Origin: Rhodobacterales bacterium UBA5972
GTDB taxonomy: Bacteria > Pseudomonadota > Alphaproteobacteria > Rhodobacterales > Rhodobacteraceae
Assembly (NCBI GenBank): GCA_002430125.1
Contig: DJBQ01000062.1
Span: 27,304 to 33,862, forward strand
Length of the DNA stretch: 6,559 nucleotides
Direction of reading: 5' to 3'
In this document: piece after piece, positions 1 to 5,067 of the stretch
Position numbering within the stretch: the stretch's first letter is position 1
Layout of the letters: each line of letters begins with the position of its first letter
Program-made: the position numbers and the translations under genes
The notes under the pieces: model-generated
The model's input: the letters and a program-made list of their open reading frames with translations, nothing else
The model's database searches: none
Told to the model about the DNA's origin: nothing

Positions 1-22
1 ACAACCTGTACACAACCTGTAC
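1..22. repeat. Tandem 11-bp direct repeat with TGTACA palindromes
   Basis: The 11-bp unit ACAACCTGTAC occurs twice in perfect tandem (1-11 and 12-22) and the array may continue left of the window. The array creates two TGTACA palindromes, at 7-12 and 18-23, whose centres lie exactly 11 bp apart, about one helical turn. That geometry would put two dimer half-sites on the same DNA face, about 34 bp before the leader ORF at 56, so an operator upstream of rluE is possible. It could also be the tail of an upstream gene, because all three forward frames are open from the window edge to stops at 63, 70 and 95. The repeat is seen directly; the operator role is inference. Confidence 0.5.
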
Positions 23-55
23 ATACGATTGCCGCATCCGGCCAAGGGGGAAATT

Positions 56-97
56 ATGGATCTAAACGTTAACAGAATGGCGGCGCGGGCATGGTGA
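56..97 (+). other. Possible 13-codon leader ORF overlapping the rluE start
   Basis: A short [16 protein letters not shown] followed by TGA, starts at ATG 56. The purine-rich AAGGGGG (44-50) before it is a good ribosome-binding site at 5-nt spacing. Its stop (95-97) overlaps the rluE start region as ATGGTGA, with the rluE ATG at 91. The rluE ATG has no convincing ribosome-binding site of its own, so the arrangement fits translational coupling, with ribosomes loading at 56 and reinitiating at 91. The frame is open upstream to the window edge, so this could instead be the 3' end of a longer gene. No peptide function is claimed. Confidence 0.4.
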
Positions 98-639
98 TCC
101 TGTTCAACAAGCCTTGGGGCGTGCTGTCGCAATTTACCGATGCGGGAAACCTTGAGTCTGATGCGGCGACGCTTTCGGTGTTTATTGATGTGCCAAATGT
201 CTATGCCGCCGGGCGGTTGGATAAGGATAGCGAGGGCTTGCTGGTTCTGACCGATGATGGCCTGTTGCAGGCGAAAATCGCTGACCCGAAAAACAAGATG
301 AGCAAGACCTATTGGGTGCAGGTCGAAGGCGCGCCGGTGGATGCGGATTTGGCGCTGTTGCGCACCGGGATTAAGCTGAAGGATGGGATGACCGCGCCCG
401 CCAAAGTGCGGCTGATGGAGCCGCCGGCTGATTTGTGGCCACGGGTTCCGCCTGTTCGGTTTCGCAAATCGGTGCCCGACAGTTGGATCGAGATCACGAT
501 CACCGAAGGGCGCAACCGGCAAGTGCGGCGGATGACGGCGGCGGCGGGATTTCCGACGCTGCGGCTGATCCGGTATCGGGTGGGCAACTGGACAATTGAC
601 GGGCTGCCCTGTGGCATGTGGCGGGAAAGCGGCGTCTGA
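91..639 (+). CDS. rluE: 23S rRNA pseudouridine synthase, RluE type
   Basis: The 182-residue protein belongs to the RsuA/RluB/RluE/RluF family, which isomerises a specific uridine in rRNA. E. coli RluE modifies U2457 in the peptidyl-transferase region of 23S rRNA. The hallmark motif [14 protein letters not shown] starts at residue 41, and D44 is the predicted catalytic aspartate. The C-terminal block [10 protein letters not shown] (139-148) followed by [10 protein letters not shown] is typical of RluE. There is no N-terminal S4 RNA-binding domain, as expected for RluE and unlike RsuA, RluB or RluF, and the protein begins directly with the conserved [15 protein letters not shown] segment. ATG 91 is the earliest usable start, because an in-frame TAA lies at 70-72. 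The start overlaps a short leader ORF. The stop lies 2 bp from the stop of the convergent ParB-like gene. The target uridine in this organism is inferred. Confidence 0.9.
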   Translation: MVILFNKPWGVLSQFTDAGNLESDAATLSVFIDVPNVYAAGRLDKDSEGLLVLTDDGLLQAKIADPKNKMSKTYWVQVEGAPVDADLALLRTGIKLKDGMTAPAKVRLMEPPADLWPRVPPVRFRKSVPDSWIEITITEGRNRQVRRMTAAAGFPTLRLIRYRVGNWTIDGLPCGMWRESGV

Positions 640-641
640 GG

Positions 642-890
642 TTAATGCAGGCGCGCCTGCACCAGATAGGCCTCGATCTCGACTTCGCCCAGCGCCTTCA
701 TCGCCTCGAGCCGATGCAGGCCTTCGATCAGAACGAAGCCCTGACCATCGGCGCGCAGACGGACCGGTGTGGTCTGGCCGTTCTCGAGAATATCCTCGGC
801 CAGAGTTGCGACTTTGTCGGGTTCCAGCGTTTTCATCCGTTTGACCGGAACGCGGACTTTTGCAATCGGGATTTGTTCTTTTTTCATCAT
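642..890 (-). CDS. Small ParB N-terminal-domain protein
   Basis: The protein has 82 residues and consists of little more than a ParB/Srx-like N-terminal fold. After a short basic start it has a predicted strand (IPIAKVRV), a helix containing LAEDILENGQ (30-39), the segment TTPVRLRADGQGFVLI, and EGLHRLEAMKALG (56-68). That last block resembles ParB box II (G-x-R-R-x-x-A), the nucleotide-binding region of chromosome-partitioning ParB. The helix-turn-helix and dimerisation domains of real ParB are absent, so a role in partition is unlikely. Free-standing ParB-fold proteins also include kinases, nucleases and regulators. I chose the start at 890 because a near-perfect ribosome-binding site, AGGAGGT (897-903, complement), lies 6 nt upstream. 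The next codon is also ATG (887), so the start could be one codon later. A longer reading from 950 would bury this site inside the gene. It is transcribed divergently from the permease and converges on rluE. Function is unknown. Confidence 0.75.
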   Translation of the reverse strand: MMKKEQIPIAKVRVPVKRMKTLEPDKVATLAEDILENGQTTPVRLRADGQGFVLIEGLHRLEAMKALGEVEIEAYLVQARLH

Positions 891-896
891 GGCGGC

Positions 897-903
897 ACCT
901 CCT
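897..903 (-). promoter_or_regulatory. Strong ribosome-binding site deciding the ParB-like start
   Basis: The complement of 897-903 reads AGGAGGT, the best Shine-Dalgarno match in the window. It lies 6 nt before ATG 890 and 9 nt before ATG 887. It argues against the in-frame ATG at 950 and fixes the protein at 81-82 residues. Confidence 0.75.
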
Positions 904-921
904 GCGCGGCGATCCAAGTGA

Positions 922-938
922 AAAACCTGACCGGTTTT
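922..938. repeat. Inverted repeat AAAACC-N5-GGTTTT
   Basis: AAAACC (922-927) and GGTTTT (933-938) are perfect 6-bp inverted arms around TGACC. The repeat lies just upstream of the ribosome-binding site of the ParB-like gene, in its probable leader or promoter, where an operator or a small RNA hairpin is possible. Palindromes this short occur by chance, so the role is unproven. Confidence 0.35.
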
Positions 939-988
939 GACCCAAGTCATTGTTCCACGGTCTTGGCTTGTTCAGGTAACACTGTACC

Positions 989-1048
989 ATGTGCGTGCGG
1001 TTGTCCAGAATGGACCGCAGCCGCATTATGGCCAGACTGATTGATTAA
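989..1048 (+). other. Possible Arg-rich leader ORF before the permease
   Basis: ATG 989 opens a 19-residue ORF, MCVRLSRMDRSRIMARLID, whose TAA (1046-1048) ends 6 nt before the permease ATG at 1055. ATG 1010 and ATG 1028 are inner starts in the same frame. Five of the 19 residues are Arg, two of them encoded by AGA, a codon that is usually rare in GC-rich genomes. A hairpin (996-1019) lies inside it. Only weak ribosome-binding signals precede ATG 989, and the tentative promoter would begin transcription just past it, so the shorter form from 1010 may be the relevant one. An attenuation or coupling role is a hypothesis. Confidence 0.25.
996..1019 (+). other. Hairpin in the permease leader
   Basis: TGCGG (996-1000) pairs with CCGCA (1015-1019), and TCCA (1004-1007) pairs with TGGA (1011-1014). 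This gives nine base pairs with a 3-nt bulge (TTG) and a GAA loop. No T-tract follows, so it is not an intrinsic terminator. It ends 35 nt before the permease start codon and overlaps the short leader ORFs. Confidence 0.4.
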
Positions 1049-1054
1049 AGGAAT

Positions 1055-2305
1055 ATGAAATTGGCGGTACCGCAGGGGACATCAAAGGCTGCACCACCCG
1101 AACTGCGCCGGGCGATCGGCCTGCCGTTGCTGGTGCTGTACGGGTTGGGAATTACCATCGGGGCCGGGATTTATGTGCTGGTTGGGGCGGCGGCGGAAAC
1201 CGCGGGTTTTTATGCACCGACAGCGTTTCTGGTGGCGGCCTTTGTGATGGCGTTCAGTGCGTTAAGTTTTGCTGAGTTTTCCGGGCGAATTCCGGAAAGC
1301 GCTGGCGAGGCGGCGTTTGTTCAGGCCGGGTTCAACCGGGGCTGGCTGTCGCTGGGAACCGGCCTGCTGATTGTGTTTGCGGCTGTGGTTGCCGGGGCGG
1401 CGATCAGCCTTGGATGTGCGGGATACCTTGCGGTTCTGGTGCCGTGGCCCAAGCCGGTTTTGGTCAGTATCATCGTGGTGGCGATGGGATTGCTTGCCGC
1501 CAAGGGCATTCTGGAAAGCGTGCTGTTTGCGGGCATTCTGACGGTAATTGAAATTGCCGGTCTGATGGTGATAGTTGTGGCGGGGTATATTCACAACCCT
1601 GACCTGTTCGCGGCTTTGCCAAGCGCCTTTCCGCATGTGTCGGATACAGTGGCTTTGCAGGGGGTGTTCGCCGCCAGCCTGATCGCGTTTTTCGCGTTTA
1701 TCGGGTTTGACGACGTGGTCAATCTGGTCGAGGAAACCCGCAATCCGACGAAGACCATGCCCTGGGCAATTGCGATTTCGCTGGTTTTGGTGACGGTGAT
1801 CTATTTTCTGGTGGTGTTTGTCGCGGTACAATCGGTGCCGATTGATCAACTTGCCGGATCTGAAGCACCGATTGGGTTGCTGTTTGAGCGGCTGACCGGA
1901 TTTTCACCGCTGGCGATTACGCTGGTTGCGATTGTGGCGACGTTGAACGGGGTGGTGATCGAAATCGTCATGGCGGCGCGGGTGGTTTACGGGCTGGGGC
2001 GGCGCGGGCGGTTGCCGCAGGTCTTGGCGCGGGTGAATGCAACCACGCAGACGCCGTTGGTGGCGACTTTTTTGATTACCGCAGTGATGCTTGGGTTGGC
2101 GCTGGCGGTGCCGCTGGATTATCTGGTGGAAACCACGTCGCAGATCATTCTGGCAGTGTTTGCTTTGGTGAACGTCGCGCTGGTGGTGGTGAAAATCCGG
2201 GGGGATGCGCTGCCGGACGGGGTTTTCACCGTTCCGCTGGTGATGCCGGTTATCGGGGCGGTGTCCTGTTTATTTTTGCTGATCGGGCCTTATTTTCTGA
2301 TTTAA
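1055..2305 (+). CDS. APC-family amino-acid permease
   Basis: This 416-residue integral inner-membrane protein has about 11-12 hydrophobic segments and matches the amino acid-polyamine-organocation (APC) superfamily. TM1 carries the Gly-rich stretch GLGITIGAGIYVLVG (30-44), whose unwound GIGAGI-like core binds the substrate amino and carboxyl groups in APC transporters. TM6 and the loop after it carry GFDDVVNLVEETRNP (217-231), the family signature before TM7. No extra soluble domain is present. Substrate specificity cannot be read from the sequence; amino-acid uptake by proton symport or exchange is the family expectation. An in-frame TAA (1046-1048) makes ATG 1055 the earliest ATG, but the purine run AAAGGA (1047-1052) is only 2 nt away, unusually close. 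A start at TTG 1061 would have better spacing. The TAA stop shares TTAA with the convergent gene's stop. Confidence 0.88.
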   Translation: MKLAVPQGTSKAAPPELRRAIGLPLLVLYGLGITIGAGIYVLVGAAAETAGFYAPTAFLVAAFVMAFSALSFAEFSGRIPESAGEAAFVQAGFNRGWLSLGTGLLIVFAAVVAGAAISLGCAGYLAVLVPWPKPVLVSIIVVAMGLLAAKGILESVLFAGILTVIEIAGLMVIVVAGYIHNPDLFAALPSAFPHVSDTVALQGVFAASLIAFFAFIGFDDVVNLVEETRNPTKTMPWAIAISLVLVTVIYFLVVFVAVQSVPIDQLAGSEAPIGLLFERLTGFSPLAITLVAIVATLNGVVIEIVMAARVVYGLGRRGRLPQVLARVNATTQTPLVATFLITAVMLGLALAVPLDYLVETTSQIILAVFALVNVALVVVKIRGDALPDGVFTVPLVMPVIGAVSCLFLLIGPYFLI

Positions 2306-2667
2306 CCGGTGCTCCACGCGCGGGGTTGTTTCATGCCGGCCATTTTGCAGGCCTGTTTGACATAGCCATAGGGAAACAACCGATACATCAGTTTGCGCGC
2401 GCCGGATTTGTCGGTGGCGTGGGTTTCGGACAGAAATTTGAGCACAAACCGCGCGTCAGCGGCGACGCCGTGTTCGTCGTTGAAGGCGCGCATGAAGTCG
2501 AGAACTTGCCAGTGATCGGCGGTGATGTCGATCTGCTCGGCCTTGGCGGCGTATTGGGCAAAGGCGCGTGACCAGTCGGCGGGGTCGGTCAGATATCCGG
2601 CTTCGTCTACATCCACGGCACCATCGGGCAACGGGATTTGGCTGACGATATCGGGGCGGGTGCGCAT
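2302..2667 (-). CDS. DsrC/TusE-family sulfur-relay protein lacking the C-terminal Cys
   Basis: The 121-residue protein matches the DsrC/TusE/DsvC family. It has DEAGYLTDPADW (21-32), ITADHWQVLDFMRAF (48-62), and the C-terminal arm LFPYGYVKQACKMAG (97-111). Family members carry persulfide sulfur on a flexible C-terminal arm: TusE passes it from TusBCD to MnmA for tRNA 2-thiouridine, and DsrC serves dissimilatory sulfur metabolism. DsrC has two arm cysteines: CysA, the penultimate residue, and CysB, 11 positions before it. TusE has CysA only. Here CysB is present (C107), but its +11 position is Trp (W118) and the protein ends PRAWSTG, so the usual sulfur-carrying Cys is missing. ATG 2667 gives normal family length and a short N-terminus, though its ribosome-binding site is weak (AGG). 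A longer reading from 2913 would overlap the monooxygenase. No tusABCD, mnmA or dsr genes are nearby. The family call is firm; a sulfur-transfer role is uncertain. Confidence 0.88.
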   Translation of the reverse strand: MRTRPDIVSQIPLPDGAVDVDEAGYLTDPADWSRAFAQYAAKAEQIDITADHWQVLDFMRAFNDEHGVAADARFVLKFLSETHATDKSGARKLMYRLFPYGYVKQACKMAGMKQPRAWSTG

Positions 2668-2711
2668 GCGGGGCCTGTTGTGGTTACTGGTTGGATTTGC
2701 GCATGTATGCG
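2663..2711. promoter_or_regulatory. Pair of CGCAT/ATGCG palindromes in divergent promoter region
   Basis: CGCATGCG (2663-2670) is a perfect 8-bp palindrome covering the start codon of the DsrC/TusE-like gene. CGCATGTATGCG (2700-2711) repeats the same half-sites, with two extra bases in the middle. The centres are 39 bp apart. A repressor or activator with CGCAT half-sites could control the DsrC/TusE-like gene and possibly the divergent monooxygenase operon. The rest of the spacer, to 2827, holds a short leader ORF and no clear promoter. The sites are seen directly; the function is inferred. Confidence 0.35.
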
Positions 2712-2766
2712 GTGGTGAGGGCAAGGCGGGAAATCGTCGCAAGGCTGACGTGAGGTTAAGACCGTG

Positions 2767-2835
2767 ATGGTTGATCTGATCGCGGGCTTGGGCCAATCTG
2801 ACGCAACCTTGAAGATGGCGATTGCATATGAATGA
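2767..2835 (+). other. Possible 22-codon leader ORF overlapping monooxygenase start
   Basis: A 22-residue ORF begins at ATG 2767, or GTG 2764, after GAGG (2752-2755), and reads MVDLIAGLGQ to begin. Its TGA (2833-2835) overlaps the monooxygenase start as ATGAATGA. The monooxygenase ATG (2828) has only GAAG (2811-2814), 13 nt away. Translational coupling through the leader ORF is therefore plausible, as at rluE. An in-frame stop at 2746 shows it is not the end of a longer gene. The peptide resembles nothing I recognise. Confidence 0.35.
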
Positions 2836-4168
2836 CCAAACCAGCCGGAAACCCGACCAGCCCTTGCCATATGCTTTGATCGGGGCGGGGCCGATGGGAT
2901 TGGCGATGGCCAAGAACCTGTTGGATCAGGGCATCGCGTTTCAGGGTTTTGAGGCGCATTCCGGGGTTGGCGGTCTGTGGGATATCGCGGCGGCGCGCTC
3001 GACCATGTATGACACTGCGCACCTGATCTCGTCCAAAACCATGACCGAATTCACCGATTTCCCGATGCGGGCTGAGGTGGCCGAATATCCCTCGCATCAC
3101 GAGATGAAGCGGTATTTCACCGGGTTTGCCAATCACTTTGACCTGACCCGGCACTATATGTTCGGCACCGAAGTCGTGCAGGCAACACCCTTGGGGGACA
3201 GCGGCGAAGGCTGGCAATTGGTCTGGCGCAACGACGATGGCAGCGAAGGCCAGGGGGTGTTCGCCGGGGTTCTGATTGCCAACGGCACCTTGTCCGAACC
3301 AAACATGCCCACCTTCAAGGGCGAATTCACCGGCGAGCTGATCCATTCCAGCCAGTACCGCAGCCCAAGCCGGTTTGCCGGTAAGCGGGTGTTGGTGATC
3401 GGGGCGGGGAACTCGGGATGTGACATCGCGGTTGATGCGATCCATCACGGGATCAGCTGTGATCTGTCGATGCGGCGGGGCTATTATTTTGTGCCGAAAT
3501 ATGTGTTCGGCAAGCCTGCCGATACCATGGGCGGGCTGATCAGGTTGCCGATGTGGCTGAAGCGCCGGATTGATGGACTGATCCTGAAATGGTTTGTGGG
3601 GGATGCGCAAAAATACGGGTTTCCGAAACCAGATTACGCGCTTTACGAGGCGCATCCGGTGGTGAATTCCCTGATCCTGTTTCATGCGGGGCACGGCGAT
3701 GTCACCATCCGCCCGGACGTGGATCGGTTTGACGGCAAGACGGTGCATTTCAAGGATGGCAGTCAGGCCGAGTATGACCTGATCTTGGCGGCAACCGGAT
3801 ATCTGCTGCATTATCCGTTTATCGAGCGCGAGTTGCTGAACTGGCAAGGCGACGCGCCGCATTTGTTTTTGAACGCGATGCATCCCGTGCGCGATGACTT
3901 GTTTGTTTTGGGCATGGTCGAAGCGTCTGGCCTTGGCTGGCAGGGCCGCCATGAACAGGCGGAACTGGTGGCGCGCTACATTAAAGGCATCGCATCAGGG
4001 CAGGCGGCAGCCAAGGCGATCAAGGCGGAAAAGGCCAGAGGTTTTGCGCGTCTGACCGGTGGCACCAAGTATATCAAGCTGGCAAGGATGGCCTATTACG
4101 TGGATAAAGCGACCTATCGGCGGGCAGTGACGCAGCGGATCAAATCGCTGAAACGGGGGATGGAATGA
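2828..4168 (+). CDS. Flavin-containing monooxygenase (FMO-like, NADPH/FAD)
   Basis: The 446-residue protein is a class B flavoprotein monooxygenase, which uses NADPH, FAD and O2 to oxygenate soft heteroatoms or, in related enzymes, ketones. The FAD-binding Rossmann motif GAGPMG lies at 19-24. The family fingerprint F-x-G-x-x-x-H-x-x-x-Y is at F167, G169, H173 and Y177, ending in Tyr as in FMOs and not in the Trp of classical Baeyer-Villiger enzymes. The NADPH-binding motif GAGNSG is at 192-197, and the ATGY motif at 322-325. There is no signal peptide, and the C-terminus is basic. It does not look like a trimethylamine monooxygenase. The substrate is unknown. I chose ATG 2828; TTG 2822 would add two residues, and a stop at 2810 blocks anything longer. 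It is the first gene of a tightly coupled operon: its TGA overlaps the next start as ATGA. Confidence 0.88.
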   Translation: MNDQTSRKPDQPLPYALIGAGPMGLAMAKNLLDQGIAFQGFEAHSGVGGLWDIAAARSTMYDTAHLISSKTMTEFTDFPMRAEVAEYPSHHEMKRYFTGFANHFDLTRHYMFGTEVVQATPLGDSGEGWQLVWRNDDGSEGQGVFAGVLIANGTLSEPNMPTFKGEFTGELIHSSQYRSPSRFAGKRVLVIGAGNSGCDIAVDAIHHGISCDLSMRRGYYFVPKYVFGKPADTMGGLIRLPMWLKRRIDGLILKWFVGDAQKYGFPKPDYALYEAHPVVNSLILFHAGHGDVTIRPDVDRFDGKTVHFKDGSQAEYDLILAATGYLLHYPFIERELLNWQGDAPHLFLNAMHPVRDDLFVLGMVEASGLGWQGRHEQAELVARYIKGIASGQAAAKAIKAEKARGFARLTGGTKYIKLARMAYYVDKATYRRAVTQRIKSLKRGME

Positions 4169-5067
4169 ACGATATCGACGAGGTGATGCTAAATTTCAGC
4201 CCCGGTAGCCTTCAACTGCTGAACGCTATTCTGGCGATTGTGATGTTCTCCATCGCGCTGGATTTACGCCTGTCGGATTTCGGGCGGCTGATCAAGTCAC
4301 CCAAGCCGATGCTGACGGGGATTGCGGCGCAGTTTCTGTTGCTGCCGGCGCTGACCTTTCTGCTGGTTTTGGCACTTGAGCCGCGCCCGTCAATTGCGTT
4401 GGGGCTGATCCTTGTGGCGGCCTGTCCGGGGGGCAATATCTCGAACTTCATCACCCATCGGGCGGGCGGCAATGCGGCTTTGTCGGTGTCGATGACCGGG
4501 GTTGCGACCTTGGGGGCGATCTTGCTGACGCCCCTTAACATCGGGTTTTGGGGGTCGCTTTATCCACCGACCCGCGAGATTTTGCGCGCAACGGTGATTG
4601 ATCCGGTTTCGGTGGCGATCACTGTCGGTCTGATGCTGGTGCTGCCGTTGTGTCTGGGAGTGCTTATCAACAGCCGTCTGCCGGATCTGGCGGCGCGTAT
4701 CCGCAAGCGGTTGCAATGGCTGTCGATGGCGATATTCGTGGCGTTTATTGTGTTAGCACTGGCGGCAAACTGGGGTTTCTTTCTGAACTATGTTGCGGCG
4801 GTGGCGTTGTTGGTTTTCCTGCATAACGGGCTGGCGCTGGGCGCAGGATATGGCGCGGCGCGTCTGGCGGGCCTTTCGGAATATGACCGGCGGGCGGTGA
4901 CGATTGAAACCGGTATTCAAAACTCGGGCCTTGGTCTGATCCTGATTTTCGGGTTCTTTCACGGGTTGGGCGGTATGGCGGTTGTCGCGGCGTTCTGGGG
5001 GATCTGGCACGCGATATCGGGTATCGCCTTGGCGGCGATCTGGTCGCGCACCAAAGCCGCGCGATGA
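4165..5067 (+). CDS. BASS-family sodium-dependent organic-anion symporter
   Basis: This 300-residue inner-membrane protein has about nine or ten hydrophobic segments and belongs to the bile acid:sodium symporter (BASS/SBF) family. The two crossover-helix signatures are clear: CPGGNISNF (87-95) with GNAALSVSMT (102-111), and ETGIQNSG (248-255). Aligned by motif to the bacterial ASBT from Neisseria, the sodium-binding residues appear conserved: Q56, S93, N94, S107, T111, E248 and Q252 correspond to Q77, S114, N115, S128, T132, E260 and Q264. It should therefore be an active Na+-coupled carrier. BASS members move bile acids, pyruvate, pantoate and other organic anions; the substrate here is not readable. 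The start overlaps the monooxygenase stop (ATGA), with GGGGGA (4155-4160) 4 nt upstream as ribosome-binding site. Its own stop overlaps the next start in the same way, which ties transport to the flanking oxidoreductases. Confidence 0.9.
   Translation: MNDIDEVMLNFSPGSLQLLNAILAIVMFSIALDLRLSDFGRLIKSPKPMLTGIAAQFLLLPALTFLLVLALEPRPSIALGLILVAACPGGNISNFITHRAGGNAALSVSMTGVATLGAILLTPLNIGFWGSLYPPTREILRATVIDPVSVAITVGLMLVLPLCLGVLINSRLPDLAARIRKRLQWLSMAIFVAFIVLALAANWGFFLNYVAAVALLVFLHNGLALGAGYGAARLAGLSEYDRRAVTIETGIQNSGLGLILIFGFFHGLGGMAVVAAFWGIWHAISGIALAAIWSRTKAAR

Larger units (their letters stand above)
891..1054. promoter_or_regulatory. Divergent spacer between ParB-like gene and permease
   Basis: This 164-bp stretch must hold the promoters for the leftward ParB-like gene and the rightward permease. 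No promoter matches sigma-70 consensus well. The best rightward candidate is TTGGCT (963-968), 16 nt, TACCAT (985-990), each hexamer with four of six matches. A weak leftward candidate is TGGACA with TACAGT at about 15 nt on the complement. An inverted repeat lies at 922-938, a hairpin at 996-1019 and short rightward ORFs end at 1048. The promoter assignments are low-confidence inference. Confidence 0.45.

Noticed and set aside
31..42. GCCG-CATC-CGGC hairpin as a terminator of an upstream gene
   Set aside because: Only a 4-bp stem with no T-tract after it; it is followed by a ribosome-binding site.
891..950. N-terminal extension of the ParB-like gene to ATG 950
   Set aside because: The strong AGGAGGT site at 897-903 would then lie inside the gene, and the extra residues do not resemble the ParB fold.
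618..1040. 140-residue forward open frame opposite the ParB-like gene
   Set aside because: It has no recognisable motif and is antisense to a gene with an ideal ribosome-binding site and a ParB-like fold.
1262..1849. 195-residue open frame on the minus strand opposite the permease
   Set aside because: His/Arg/Gln-rich translation, antisense to the membrane segments of a clear APC permease.
2668..2913. N-terminal extension of the DsrC/TusE-like gene up to 2913
   Set aside because: It would add about 80 residues not found in the family, low in recognisable structure, and overlap the monooxygenase start; ATG 2667 gives family length.
2756..3952. 398-residue open frame on the minus strand opposite the monooxygenase
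   Set aside because: Its translation is rich in Arg, Pro, His and Gln with no recognisable domain, and it lies wholly antisense to a gene with all FMO motifs. Long antisense frames are expected in GC-rich coding DNA.
2828..4168. Monooxygenase as trimethylamine monooxygenase or Baeyer-Villiger enzyme
   Set aside because: The fingerprint ends in Tyr, not the Trp of classical Baeyer-Villiger enzymes, and no trimethylamine pathway genes or close Tmm-like N-terminus are seen.
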